NCBI GenBank assembly: GCA_012295225.1
Contig: WMKK01000008.1
Span: forward strand, 620,001 to 684,000
Direction of reading: 5' to 3'
Length of the DNA: 64,000 bases
Source of the DNA: Ostreococcus mediterraneus
Taxonomy: Eukaryota > Chlorophyta > Mamiellophyceae > Mamiellales > Bathycoccaceae
Made by a program: the position numbers and the translations under genes
Shown here: positions 9,789 through 19,943 of the stretch, piece by piece
Layout: every line of letters begins with the position of its first letter
Numbering within the stretch: position 1 is the first letter of the stretch
Notes under the pieces: model-generated
What the model was told of the DNA's origin: nothing
Databases searched by the model: none
What the model saw: only the letters and a program-made list of their open reading frames with translations

Positions 9789-11497
9789 CTAGAGCACTGC
9801 GTCTTGAGTCGATGCATCGGCCGACGCATCGGCGCCGCTCGAAACGCGCTGGAGCGCGGCGTGCAGCGTCGAATGCGATTCATTCATGATTTCAATCGAG
9901 TGTCTAAATAACACGGGACCGATGAATAAATTGATGACGATGATCGCCACGGCTAGGGTAGAGAATGCGGGCCCCCAGTATGGGAAGCGCGCGGCGACTG
10001 TGCGAGCCAATCCAAGCGCGACGCCCGCCTGCGTGACGTGCGCCATCCATTCCACGTTGCGTCGCTTCTCACCTGTGATTTCACTCACTTTAGGAGCCTT
10101 CAACACTCGAGCCGCGACTGATGTCGCACAAAACAACGCGAACAAGCGCACGGTCACGAGCCCGACCGCGATGACGAGAGAATTCCACACATTTTCTAAT
10201 TTTAAGCTCGCGCCAGCCAATGTGAAGAAGAATAAATTCACCGCGGGAGAAATTGCGTGCACCGCGGCGCGAAGCTCTTCACGCTCGGCTTCACCCGTTG
10301 CGTGCTTGCGATTCGCCGCTGTAACACCCGCAGCAACACACACCAAAAGTGGTTCTAACCCTAAGTGCTCGCTCGCAATAAACGTACACGCGGCGCCGAC
10401 GCATATGCATCCGACGCGGACATTTTTCCAGCGCGCGATGACAGACGAAGGTCTGAGCATCCGCCCGAGAACTAGACCGGACACATACCCAGCAGCGACC
10501 GCACCGAGAACTCGAACGAGTGGTTGAAGCACTTTCGCTCCGAGCCGAGCGCTTTCGAGCTGCATAGCCGGCCGCAACACGACGAGCAACGCGCGCGCCG
10601 CTGAAGACGTCGTCGCCGCCGAAGCGTTATCGCCGTCGCGTCCTACAGCACCAACCGCAGCCTCGGCGACAATCTTGTGAAAATCTAACCCACTCAACGC
10701 CACGAGCTCGACGTTCATCGCGAACATCGCCACCACGAGCACGTCTTTCACCACCGTCGCGCTCAGTATGTGAGAACAAAACGGTCCGCTCGCTTCGCAT
10801 TCAGTCATCACCGCCAGCGCGCTCGCCGGCGACCTCGCCAGCGCCAACGTCGCCGTTAACGACGAAACCGCGTACACGTGCGCCTGACTTAACCCCTGTA
10901 AAAAATCGACGCGCGCGGCGAACACTGTCGCAAAACTCGCAAACGTCAACCCCCACGTAAACGCGACGATGGCGGCAATCGTCACCGTCGTTCGCCGCGC
11001 ATTCTTCCTCAATTCCCCAGCTATAACTTCAGCACCCGCCGCGAGACCGATGCACGCGAGACACCCGTTATCAATCGCCCACAATCGTTGCATGGATGCG
11101 CGCGTGAGCGCGCCGAAACCGTGCGCGCCGAACGCCACGCCCGCGAGCAAGTACCCGGTAATCTTCGGCGTCCCAAACGCCCGATTCATCCCCTACGCGC
11201 GCGTGCACACCGTCAGTACGACACGATACGCCACTCTTACGTCCCAAACACGCGCCCTTGGCGTCGTCGCGCATCGATCGTCCTCGTCAACACGCTCAAA
11301 TCAATCCTTCGTTCCAATCTTTGATTGATTCATCCAACGAACACACGCGCTTCGCGCGCCGAACGCCCACGTCCATCGCACCGCCGGCGCTCTGTCGCGC
11401 GCGCACACGCACGCACACGCACCGAACCCACGTATACGGCGACGGCGACGACGAGCGGGAGCCGAACCCACGCATCGTACGGCCAGTCACCATCCAT
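9789..11497 (-). CDS. Monovalent cation/proton antiporter (CPA family, Na_H_Exchanger domain)
   Basis: Proposed exons 11423-11497 and 9789-11192, 492 residues. The large exon encodes about 12 helices including GTPKITGYLLAGVAFG, the conserved start of helix 2 in CPA2 antiporters, and ends in a short cytoplasmic tail without a TrkA/RCK domain. Starting at the internal ATG (11189) would lose helix 1. An upstream exon beginning MDGDWPYDAW and containing PLVVAVAVYV splices in phase with donor GTGCGTG, ACTGAC and acceptor GTAG, restoring helix 1. Family members exchange Na+ or K+ for H+ across plasma, endosomal or plastid membranes. The first exon is inference; its ATG is 32 bases from that of eIF2B-beta. 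Confidence 0.8.
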
Positions 11498-11529
11498 TGC
11501 GTCACTCACTGACGCCACTCGCGCCGCGC

Positions 11530-12699
11530 ATGCCGCGCCCGACGACCGCGCACGCGGGCACGATCGCGGACAAGACGATCGATGAGCTCACGCACGCGCT
11601 CCGTCGCGGACGCTACGACGCGGCGCCGCCGTCGGCGCTGGCGAAGCGCGTGGCGGAGACGCTGATTCAGACCGTAGCGACGGCGCCGCGCGATGCGAGC
11701 GCGGAGGACATCATCGCGCGCGTGCGAGAGGTTGGCGGCGCGCTCGCGCTGGTGCGGCGCGAGCATTTACTCGTGGGGAACGTGGCGCGGCGGGTGTTGA
11801 AGGTGATTCGGGACGAGGCGAGCGCGGGGGCGCGAGGGCGCGGGGCTGAGGCGCGCGCGGGGAGCGGGGAACGGGCCGGGAGCGGTGTCGTCGGAGGCGT
11901 CAGTGGCGGTGGCGAACGCGGTGGTGAACGCGGTGAACGCGAGGACGGCGTCGATGGTCACGGGCGACGGTCGAGCGATGGTGGAGAGGCGATGAAAAAG
12001 TTGAAACGGGACGTCATCGAGACGGCGCACGAAGTGATGGAGGAGATGCAGAGCGTGTCGAGTAACATTGCGGCGCAAAGTGGAGAGTTTGTGGTGAATG
12101 GAATGGTAATTATGACGATATCTGGCGCGGGTGGCGCCAGTGGAGGGCTTCCAGAGGCGTTCTTGCGAGACGCGCATAAAAAGCGAAACGACTTGAGGGT
12201 CGTCGTCGCCGAGTGCGCTCCGAGGTTCGATGGGCACGTCATGGCGAAGAGTTTGGCCGAACGCGGGGTAAAAGACGTGAATGTGATTTGTGATAGCGCG
12301 GTGTACGCGGCGATGCCGAGTGTGAAGTTGGTTGTGCTGAGTGCGCGTGGAGTACTCGCGGACGGTACGGCGCTCGTAGATTCCGGAGCGTACAACGTCG
12401 CGCTCGCCGCCAAAGCGCACGCCGTACCAGTCATCGTACTCGCCGGCTCCTATGCGATTTCCCCGAAATCCATCAACGAAGAAGGTTTTGATTCGTTATT
12501 TGGCTTGGGTTCACCCGCATCGGCGTTAGAATACGGTGTTCATCCGGACGCCGTTGTCGTCAATCCGGCGCTCGAATACGTGCCGCCCGAATTAATTTCC
12601 GTCTTCGTCACCGATCACGGCGCACACGTTCCTGGATTTATCCAAGTCCTGCTCGGAGAAATGTATTCCCCGCTCGATGCGTCGCTTTTGGCCAAGTAG
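11530..12699 (+). CDS. EIF2B2: Translation initiation factor eIF2B subunit beta
   Basis: 389 residues. The N-terminal helical region (LTHALRRGRYD, VGNVARRVLKVIRDEA) is followed by a low-complexity Gly/Glu insert (about residues 108-155) and the IF-2B Rossmann-like domain with DVNVICDSAVYAAM, SYAISPKS and, near the end, NPALEYVPPELISVFVTD, which matches beta better than alpha or delta subunits. eIF2B is the guanine-nucleotide exchange factor of eIF2; beta belongs to the regulatory subcomplex. An ATG 33 bases upstream is in frame, but it overlaps the antiporter start on the other strand, so 11530 is preferred. The insert is an oddity for a usually compact family. Confidence 0.87.
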   Translation: MPRPTTAHAGTIADKTIDELTHALRRGRYDAAPPSALAKRVAETLIQTVATAPRDASAEDIIARVREVGGALALVRREHLLVGNVARRVLKVIRDEASAGARGRGAEARAGSGERAGSGVVGGVSGGGERGGERGEREDGVDGHGRRSSDGGEAMKKLKRDVIETAHEVMEEMQSVSSNIAAQSGEFVVNGMVIMTISGAGGASGGLPEAFLRDAHKKRNDLRVVVAECAPRFDGHVMAKSLAERGVKDVNVICDSAVYAAMPSVKLVVLSARGVLADGTALVDSGAYNVALAAKAHAVPVIVLAGSYAISPKSINEEGFDSLFGLGSPASALEYGVHPDAVVVNPALEYVPPELISVFVTDHGAHVPGFIQVLLGEMYSPLDASLLAK

Positions 12700-13105
12700 A
12701 CTCCACAACAACCCGAAGCACAAAAATCAAAACAAAAACGAAACCCGCGGTCGAGTTTCCGCCGCGTACTAGCTCTTGTAAACGAAGAAACGCGACGTCT
12801 CAAGCGCGACGTGAAACGATTCATAAACGTTTAAATTCTTTCTCTTCAATCATCTACTACAATCAGCGCGCCGATCTATGCGTAGTAGCGTCTTCTCACG
12901 GTCTATCTACAGGCTTTTTGCGCGAACGCCAGTCCCGAACCGGAACCCTCTCGCCGCCTTATCCGCTCGCGCGCGCGCGGCTCCCCCTCTTCCTCTCGCG
13001 CCCGCTCGCCCGTTCGCGCGCACCAACGCGCGAGCTCAATTAAAAAATATAGCGCCCACGATGCGCTCGCATTCGCATTCGCATTCGCGTTCGTTCGCGC
13101 GCGAA
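12700..13105. other. 406-base gap between convergent genes
   Basis: 3' flanks of eIF2B-beta and PGR5. The first 160 bases are AT-richer; the rest is GC-rich. A short hexamer repeat (three GCATTC units followed by GCGTTC) lies at about 13066-13092. No gene could be supported on either strand. Confidence 0.6.
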
Positions 13106-13453
13106 TCACGCCAAGAACCCGAGCTTGCCCCCGTTGGCCTTGGCCGTGCGAATCAACGACTGCTTGCCTTTGCTATCGATCCCGAACTCGTCGCAAAACT
13201 CCCCGATGACTTGCGAGTGCAACGCGATAGCCTTCCCGCGGATCTGGTTGAAGCGCTTGACGCCAATCACGTCGCGAGCGACGCGAACGATCGGTGCGAA
13301 GAGGCCGTTTTCGTACGCGTTGCCGCAGCGCACCGACGGCATGGATTTGGACTTGGATGCGCGCGTGTGCGACGACGAGGGCTTTGATGTGGACGTGGAT
13401 GCCATGCGCACGTCGGCGAGGGATGCGGTGAACGCCAGGGCGGAGGCGGACAT
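13106..13453 (-). CDS. PGR5: PGR5, cyclic electron flow regulator
   Basis: 115 residues. Residues 1-42 are Ser/Ala/Thr/Lys-rich and look like a chloroplast transit peptide. The mature part carries FAPIVRVARDVIGVKRFN, FRGK-like IRGKAIALHSQVI, FCDEFGID and the C-terminal LIRTAKANGGKLGFLA, closely matching plant PGR5 over its full length. PGR5 works with PGRL1 at thylakoids to support antimycin-sensitive cyclic electron flow around photosystem I and photosynthetic control at cytochrome b6f. It lies 217 bases downstream of the glycosyltransferase gene on the same strand. Confidence 0.95.
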   Translation of the reverse strand: MSASALAFTASLADVRMASTSTSKPSSSHTRASKSKSMPSVRCGNAYENGLFAPIVRVARDVIGVKRFNQIRGKAIALHSQVIGEFCDEFGIDSKGKQSLIRTAKANGGKLGFLA

Positions 13454-13670
13454 CGTGCGTGCGTGCGTGCGTGTGACGATCGCGAGCGTTGTGATGAATG
13501 ATCAACGTCATCAAGAGCTAGGGCTCAGGGCGCCGTCGGGACGACGGCTGGGCGCGCGGTGGCGGAGCGATGGGAAGCTGCTAATTCGATACTATTGTAT
13601 GTACAATGGATGAGCAATACGTGGTGGTTGGTGATGTGTGCGGTGGCTAGCTATGCGTGCGCGCTCGTGG

Positions 13671-15905
13671 CTAGTCGAGGGCGTGTAGACGTACGCACGC
13701 GGAGGATTCGTAGTCGCAAATTTTGGTGTAGAGCGCGGCTGGGTCCGCGAGCGGGGCGAATACTTGGTCTTTGTCTTGGTCATCTGATTCGGTGGTGGTG
13801 TTTGTCGCCGACGACGTTTTTGATGTCTCTGCTGCGTGCGATTTGCGTTCGAAATAGCGCTCGCCGAGGGCGGAGACGCGATCTTGGCGGACGCAGTAGA
13901 CGCTCGATTTCTCACCCGAACGTTCGAGTTCAGACACGGCGAGCGTGTCAATCTTTTCGTTGGGGTATGAGCCGAGAAGCCAGGGCGCGGAGTGCGGAGC
14001 CATCGTCGCAAATGCGGATACCGACCCGCGGCTTTGCGCGTCGTCGCCGTCGCGTAAGATATCGCACACGACGGATTTGATGTCCTGACTCGCGCGAGCG
14101 ACGCCTTCGCGAAACGCCTCTGGCCAATGCGACGGCGTGTTGTATCTCCAGGCGGTGAGCTGTTCGTACAACGCGGGATTGTTTGCGATTTCGTGCATGC
14201 GTGTGACTAATTCATCTACGCTGTTGAAATTCTTGACGCTCAACACGCAGTCTTTGTTCGGGCACGGCAAAAAGTCTTCGACGGATTTCGTGCCAAAGTA
14301 CACCGGAATCGATCCGCGGAGCAACGGTAGCCAAAGCTTTTCGGTGACGTGCCCGGGGCAATCGGCATCCTCACTGACGTAGAAGAACAAGTACGCACTG
14401 AGAGACAACTGCACGCGAACTGCCTCGGCTGAAGACATGCTGAAGCCCAAATTTGGAATGTACCAGGGCGCTTCAACGTTTTTCATACACGTTCCAAAGG
14501 CGTGCACGGGGAATTTCTCCGAGATGCGACGCAAAATGTGCGCGCCGACCTCGCTTCCGTGTCGACATTGTGTGATGGTATCACCAAATCCCAAAAGCGG
14601 CATGCGCATATTGACCGGCCGAATGAACGCGTCAAACGATGAAATCATAAATTTCGCCGACGGAAGAGGCGAGCGCCACACGCTCTCGATGTTCCGATTC
14701 GATGTCGCCAAATAATCCACCTCAGACAACAATGCTTGGTCGCGTAAATCTTCGCCCGCGTACACCGATCCAGGCGAGGCTGTAGAAACGTACACGAAGA
14801 CTTGATCGCGTCTCGACTTTTGCGGCAACTGCGTCAACAATTCATCAACCGTCCCGAGGCGCGCCTCTTTATGCGCCCGTCGCCGAAGTGGATAAAGTAC
14901 CGACGCATCGCGTCCAGCCTTGCGCGTCCTATTTCTGTGCATCTCAGTGCGCCCAAGTTTCGCCTTGGCGTCGCGCAACATGGTATCGCCGCGGAACACG
15001 ACGACATCCGCTTGTAAACATTGTTTACTGCTTCGAGAATTTGAGTGCGTCACCTCCTTGACGCACCGCCCGCGTAAATTCTCGTGCAACGCCGAGCGTA
15101 CGCCGCGTTTGGCATCTAATGACTCGCTTAAATCCTCTGTCCACGTGGACGTGCCAAATGGACGCGACCAATGATGTAAGTTGTACAAGCACACGCTAAA
15201 CGCGTCGTTGCCATACAACCGACTCGCCTCAGTCGCACCTTGCACGAACGGTTTGTGCTTCCACGACGACAACGGTTTTTGCCCAACAGCGTGAGCGTCA
15301 TCAACCTGCACGCTCATGGCTACGAAATCCTCCACCGTACGCGCACGATCCAGCGCGTGCGCATTTCTCGCTAACTCGCTTTCGAGCGGATCCTCCCGCT
15401 CGAGCGCGCGAAACGCTCCGAGCGCCCCAACGTCGTCACCTTCGCCCCCACTCGACCCCTTACTCGCACCACCTCCAGATCTCTTCCCCGCGATGAGCCA
15501 CGGAAAATGCTTGAGCTGTTCAGCGCTCAGCGTCTCTCTCGCGCGAGGCGCCACGCCCACCCGCGCCGACGCCGACGCGCCCGTCATTCGTCCTTCCGCC
15601 GCCGTCGACGCGCGCACAAACGCCACCCCACCGCTCAATAACATCGTCGACGTCAACACTATCGCCGCGCACAGCGCCAACGCCACGCCGTACGCGCGAG
15701 ATGACCGTCGTTTCGCTAATGGATCCGCGGACTCGGTGCACGCGATCGCCCTCTCGCGCGCGCCTCTGTGCGCCGACGCCGACGCCGACGCGCCCGTGCG
15801 CGCGCGCGCGACATCGTCGTCGTCGTCACCGACGTCGTCGTCGCGCCAGGCGCGCTCGACGTCGCCGCGCGCGCCGAGCAGGGGCGCGCGCTCGGTGAGC
15901 GTCAT
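13671..15905 (-). CDS. GT10 (alpha-1,3-fucosyltransferase)-like Golgi glycosyltransferase
   Basis: 744 residues, type II membrane protein: cytoplasmic tail with TERAPLLG near the start, transmembrane segment at about residues 68-92 (VALALCAAIVLTSTMLL), then a lumenal domain. The C-terminal catalytic region has YVSEDADCPGHVTEKLWLPLLRGSIPVYFG and CVLSVKNF, the donor-binding signature of family GT10. The preceding stem region is much longer than in typical fucosyltransferases. The C-terminal ~90 residues after DILRDG are extra. Starts further upstream use non-ATG codons and were rejected. Role: decoration of glycoproteins or cell-surface glycans; the sugar donor is inferred from family. Confidence 0.85.
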   Translation of the reverse strand: MTLTERAPLLGARGDVERAWRDDDVGDDDDDVARARTGASASASAHRGARERAIACTESADPLAKRRSSRAYGVALALCAAIVLTSTMLLSGGVAFVRASTAAEGRMTGASASARVGVAPRARETLSAEQLKHFPWLIAGKRSGGGASKGSSGGEGDDVGALGAFRALEREDPLESELARNAHALDRARTVEDFVAMSVQVDDAHAVGQKPLSSWKHKPFVQGATEASRLYGNDAFSVCLYNLHHWSRPFGTSTWTEDLSESLDAKRGVRSALHENLRGRCVKEVTHSNSRSSKQCLQADVVVFRGDTMLRDAKAKLGRTEMHRNRTRKAGRDASVLYPLRRRAHKEARLGTVDELLTQLPQKSRRDQVFVYVSTASPGSVYAGEDLRDQALLSEVDYLATSNRNIESVWRSPLPSAKFMISSFDAFIRPVNMRMPLLGFGDTITQCRHGSEVGAHILRRISEKFPVHAFGTCMKNVEAPWYIPNLGFSMSSAEAVRVQLSLSAYLFFYVSEDADCPGHVTEKLWLPLLRGSIPVYFGTKSVEDFLPCPNKDCVLSVKNFNSVDELVTRMHEIANNPALYEQLTAWRYNTPSHWPEAFREGVARASQDIKSVVCDILRDGDDAQSRGSVSAFATMAPHSAPWLLGSYPNEKIDTLAVSELERSGEKSSVYCVRQDRVSALGERYFERKSHAAETSKTSSATNTTTESDDQDKDQVFAPLADPAALYTKICDYESSACVRLHALD

Positions 15906-16029
15906 GGTCTGAGGTTGGGTGTTGGTGGGTGTTGGCTGCGCGCGCTCTACAGTCAACTAAAATATGTTACAAGCGCGCGCCGCGCGACCGTCGGCGCGCG
16001 CGAAATGAATAAACAGTGTGCTAGCGTGA

Positions 16030-17067
16030 CTAGGATTGTATGCATGCGTCAGGGAGCGCGCCGAGGGCGTTTGCGCGATCGCCGTCGTCGAGCGGACGGA
16101 GCGGCGGGGAGACGAGCCACTGGGCGTCGGCGACGCCTCGCAGCGCGCTGGTACCACTGGCGTGTGGGATGTGCGCGAGCACGGCGTCGTAGGCGCGACT
16201 ATGGAGGATGAATAGGCTATCGGAGCGGACATCGCACGCGCCGTGCGTGAGACGGCAGAGATTGCTGCCTGCTTTGACGCACGCGCACGCGCTCGGGCAC
16301 GAGACGGCGCCGAGCGCGCTCGAGGCGTCTTCATTCGCAAACGTACTCGCCGTGGCGTCCGCGATCCGCGCAGCGTACGCACCATCGTATCGCATGCGAA
16401 TCACCTGCCATCTATCGCTCGCTAATAGACTCTCAAACGCGTGCGAGTCCACGGAGCCGCGCGTCGCTCCGTCTCGCGCGTCCACGTACGCAAAACTTTC
16501 TACACCCGTCGCCTTGGCGTGCGCCACCACGCTCGCCAACACGTACCTATCGCGCATCTCACTCGTACTCATCACCGCACCGGCGCGTTTCGCGCACGCC
16601 TCGAGACGACCGGCGCTCACGCACGTCGTTTTCATGCGCGTCGGCGTCTCCGTCGAACACCCTCCGTAATCATCTCTTCTCGCGTACACCACCGCGATCG
16701 CATCGTTCGACAGCGCCTCAAAAGCATCCGTCGGCAACGCCGCGTCGTCATTCTTTGTCACGTTATGCGCCACTTCAGCGCTTTCAAACGCCCCCGCGCA
16801 GTCGTTCGTCGACGCGTACGCGAACGCGAACGCGTCTGGCGTCGCCACGCCACCCGTCGTCCGCGCGCTTTTCGCCACCTCCGTGAACCTATCGCTCTGC
16901 GCGTACACCGCGGCGACGGCAGCGACGAGGATCACGAACGCGCCCGCGAGGGACGGGGCGCGAACGGCGCGTCGCGTCGCGCACGCTTGCTTTTCTACCG
17001 CTGCGAGCTCAGCCGCGAGCGCGGGGGTCTCGGGATCACGCAGGAGCGGCGTCGCTTCCGCCGTCAT
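16030..17067 (-). CDS. Unidentified type II membrane protein, Cys-rich lumenal domain
   Basis: 345 residues. The N-terminus MTAEATPLLRD has a dileucine-type sorting signal; one transmembrane segment follows at about residues 38-58 (SLAGAFVILVAAVAAVYA). The lumenal part has about ten cysteines (including CPSACACVKAGSNLC) and one possible N-glycosylation site (NVTK). I do not recognise the domain. The position directly upstream of the GT10-like gene, same strand and same membrane layout, suggests a glycosyltransferase or a partner in the secretory pathway, but this is inference. The real start matches the first ATG of the frame. Confidence 0.6.
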   Translation of the reverse strand: MTAEATPLLRDPETPALAAELAAVEKQACATRRAVRAPSLAGAFVILVAAVAAVYAQSDRFTEVAKSARTTGGVATPDAFAFAYASTNDCAGAFESAEVAHNVTKNDDAALPTDAFEALSNDAIAVVYARRDDYGGCSTETPTRMKTTCVSAGRLEACAKRAGAVMSTSEMRDRYVLASVVAHAKATGVESFAYVDARDGATRGSVDSHAFESLLASDRWQVIRMRYDGAYAARIADATASTFANEDASSALGAVSCPSACACVKAGSNLCRLTHGACDVRSDSLFILHSRAYDAVLAHIPHASGTSALRGVADAQWLVSPPLRPLDDGDRANALGALPDACIQS

Positions 17068-17265
17068 CGTCGCTCGCGATGCGTCGTCGCGCGCGCGAGA
17101 GAGGTGGTGGATGCGCTCGCGCGCGAAGCGGTCGTGGGGCGGACTGCGCGCGCGAGTGGACGCGCGGCGGAGACTGAGGCGCGCCTGGCGCGGTGGTTTG
17201 GTGTTGGGCTGTCGACGGCGCGCGAACGAAAGAAATGTGTGTACACGTGGTTTTACATTGAAGCG

Positions 17266-18417
17266 CTACGCTTCGACGACGTTGTCGTCGTCTAAACTAT
17301 GTGCGGCGCGCTCGGCTATCCATTTACATTGGCCTTTGGGGAAGATGCCGACGGCGTTGAGGCGCAACGCGACGGCGACGACGTCTGAGTGCTCTAAATC
17401 GTCGACGACAACGATGTTGCCAATCGAACACTTGTCCCGCGTCGCGTCGTCCGCAAACGCACTCAAATGTCCATTTGCCTTCCATTCTGCGAGTTCGAGC
17501 AACGAATGCGGGTTCTTCTCGAACACGTTTAACGACGCGACGACGGTTTTGGCTTGCGTCGTGAGCGTCCACGACGTTTTGAGTATCGCGCTCGCGTCGT
17601 AATTCACATCGTTGAATGCGCTCACGACGTCGTGATTAAACGCCATCATGTCAGAAAAGTTGTCTGTGTTTGCGTACGTGTTCGTGATGGTCTTCCTGGG
17701 CCAAAATCCGTGCCGGCGGCCGACGTCGTCGTCTTCAAATACGACGACGACGCGGTCATTCGCCTCCGCCATCTCCCCAACCGTGCGCTCGAACAACGAC
17801 GACTTCCCCGCGCGATATCGCGCCGTCATGTTCCCAAACACCTCATCGACCATCAACGCCAGACGTTCGACGTCATCCGGCGTGGGATCGCCAAAGAAAT
17901 GCGTCAATTCAACCACGACGACTTCGCTCGGCGCCGAGACGAGAAACGTCTTAATCTCCTCCATCACTTCGTCCACCGCCGCCCCCGTGAGCGCGTGATG
18001 CACCGCCCATCGCTCGAGATCGCGATTCCACCCCGCGCGTACATCTACGTAACGAATCCCACGCTCGAGCTGCTCACCGACCGATAACGTCTGCGCCTTG
18101 GCCCAACGACGAACCAATTGATCCACCGGAATCCGCAACGCCTCCGCCAACCGCACCGCCGTGCGCGCCCATTCCGGCAATTGCGCTTCACGCCCGGGCT
18201 GTAAATTCTCACTGAGATAATGCGTCGCGCTGTCGTGCGTGCCAGGGAGCGTTAACGCGCCTAACGCGGCGTCGCGAGCCGGCGCTCGAGACATCCACGC
18301 CACGACGTCATCATCACCCAACGACCACGTCGCGCGCTGCCGTGCGAACGACGCCGCGGACGCGCAGAGCGCGGCGACGATCACGACGCTCAGCACCGCG
18401 CGCGTGCGATGCTGCAT
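17266..18417 (-). CDS. PI-PLC X-domain protein, secreted or membrane-anchored
   Basis: 383 residues. A signal-like hydrophobic stretch at residues 8-24 is followed by LTLPGTHDSATH, in which His61 is the first catalytic histidine of phosphatidylinositol-specific phospholipase C X domains, then GIRYVDVRAG and WAVHHALTG (second His region) and VVVELTHFFG. No Y, C2 or EF-hand domains follow, so it is of the short bacterial/PLCXD type. It would cleave phosphoinositide or GPI-type substrates, or be a non-catalytic relative. The frame is open far upstream; I chose the ATG immediately before the signal sequence, 98 bases from the divergent oxidoreductase start. An upstream in-frame ATG would add an acidic Asp run. 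Confidence 0.8.
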   Translation of the reverse strand: MQHRTRAVLSVVIVAALCASAASFARQRATWSLGDDDVVAWMSRAPARDAALGALTLPGTHDSATHYLSENLQPGREAQLPEWARTAVRLAEALRIPVDQLVRRWAKAQTLSVGEQLERGIRYVDVRAGWNRDLERWAVHHALTGAAVDEVMEEIKTFLVSAPSEVVVVELTHFFGDPTPDDVERLALMVDEVFGNMTARYRAGKSSLFERTVGEMAEANDRVVVVFEDDDVGRRHGFWPRKTITNTYANTDNFSDMMAFNHDVVSAFNDVNYDASAILKTSWTLTTQAKTVVASLNVFEKNPHSLLELAEWKANGHLSAFADDATRDKCSIGNIVVVDDLEHSDVVAVALRLNAVGIFPKGQCKWIAERAAHSLDDDNVVEA

Positions 18418-18515
18418 CTCCGCCTCGTCGTCGTCGTCGTCGACGTCGAGCGAAGACAACGACGCACGCGTCACACACTGACGCGCGCGCACTCGTCGCC
18501 GCCCATCCATTCGCC

Positions 18516-19920
18516 ATGTCGCGCACGGGCGCGCTGATGATTGGCGCGGGAGAGTACACCACGGGGTACGCATGTCGCGCGTCGACGCGTGGCGCGCGAC
18601 GATGCGCGACGAGAGGCGACGACGCGCGCGACGATTGGATGACGCGCGTCTCGGAACTGACGAAATCACGTGAATTGATGACGAAACAGCTGCGTGTGGA
18701 CGTCTGCGGGTGCGGCGCCGGATAAACCCGCGGGTGTGGTCGCGGTGACGTTTACGGACTTGCGGCGGCGCGGACGGATCGGGAAGATGGTGCTGTGCGA
18801 CGTGCGAGGGACGACGATGGAGACGGTGCGCGCGACGATGCGCGAGAAAATTGGCGACGCGTACGCGGATATGGATTTGACAATGTCTACGTATCCAGCG
18901 GATGATGTGGCGTTCGATGGCGAGGCGTACAAGACGGCGATCGCGGAGATGTCGCGTGGGGATGTGGTGACGATTTTTACGCCGGATGATACGCATTTTG
19001 AGTTGACGATGGCGTGCGTGGAGGCTGGATTACACGTGCTCGTCGCGAAACCGGCGGTGAAAACGTTAAAGGATCACACGCGACTCGTCGAGGCGGCGAA
19101 GAAGAACAACGTGCTCGTCGCCGTGGAGTATCATAAGCGATTTGATCCGATTTATTCGGATTTTAGGGATCGCGCGGCGACGTTGGGGTCGTTTTCGTTT
19201 TTTAACGCGACGATGACGCAGCCCAAGGCGCAACTCGCGACGTTTCGAGGCTGGGCTGGGAAGAGTAGTGATATTTCGTATTATTTGAATTCACACCACA
19301 TGGATGTTCACTGCTGGGCAGTTGGTGATCGTGGGCGTCCGATTCGCGTCACCGCGTCGGCGGCGCGCGGTGCCGCGGAGAATTATTTAAAACCCGAAGA
19401 CGGGCGTTCGATTGAGGATACGATTACGTTGATGGCTGTGTGGGAGAACGACGATGGGTCGCACGGTACGGCGATTTACACCGCGAGCTGGATCGCACCC
19501 AAGGCGGATTGCCACACGCAACAATACTTTCACTACATGGGGCACACGGGTGAGGTGAGAGTCGATCAGGGCCATCGCGGGTACAATATGAGCACCGACG
19601 CGAATGGATTCGCGGCGTTGAATCCGTTATACATGAAGTACACACCTGGACCCTCTGGTCACTTTGCGGGTCAAAACGGCTATGGATATCGAAGCATCGA
19701 GTGCTTTTTAGACGCCGCCGAGGCTGTTAATCGCGGGGAACTCACGATTGAGGACGTATCCAAGCAAGGCGTGTTGGCGACGATCGACACGACGGAACGC
19801 GTCACCGCCATGCTCGAAGCTGGTCGATTAAGCCTCGATAATGGTGGGCGAGCAGTTGAGCTAGTGTATGACAATGCCGCGTTTACTTCCGCGCCAACGG
19901 GCTTGCGCTTGCAAAATTAA
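18516..19920 (+). CDS. GFO/IDH/MOCA oxidoreductase, D-galacturonate reductase-like
   Basis: Two exons, 18516-18565 and 18690-19920, encode 426 residues. Exon 1 supplies MSRTGALMIGAGEYTTG, the dinucleotide-binding loop; exon 2 continues through SAGAAPDKPAGVVAVTF, FTPDDTHFELT, HVLVAKPAVK, YHKRFDPIYSDFRDRA, DISYYLNSHHMDVH and YGYRSIECF. These segments match fungal D-galacturonate reductases (GAR1/GaaA) closely and over full length. The reaction would reduce D-galacturonate to L-galactonate with NAD(P)H, a step of pectin breakdown in fungi and of one ascorbate route in some algae. The 124-base intron begins GTACGC, has ACTGAC and ends ACAG; it explains an apparent frame change. Confidence 0.85.
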
Positions 19921-19943
19921 TCTTTACCGTACTATTACCATTG

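Noticed and set aside
18566-18689. Apparent frameshift in the galacturonate-reductase-like gene
   Set aside because: Explained by a 124-base intron with consensus donor, ACTGAC and acceptor; the joined protein restores the YTTG loop.
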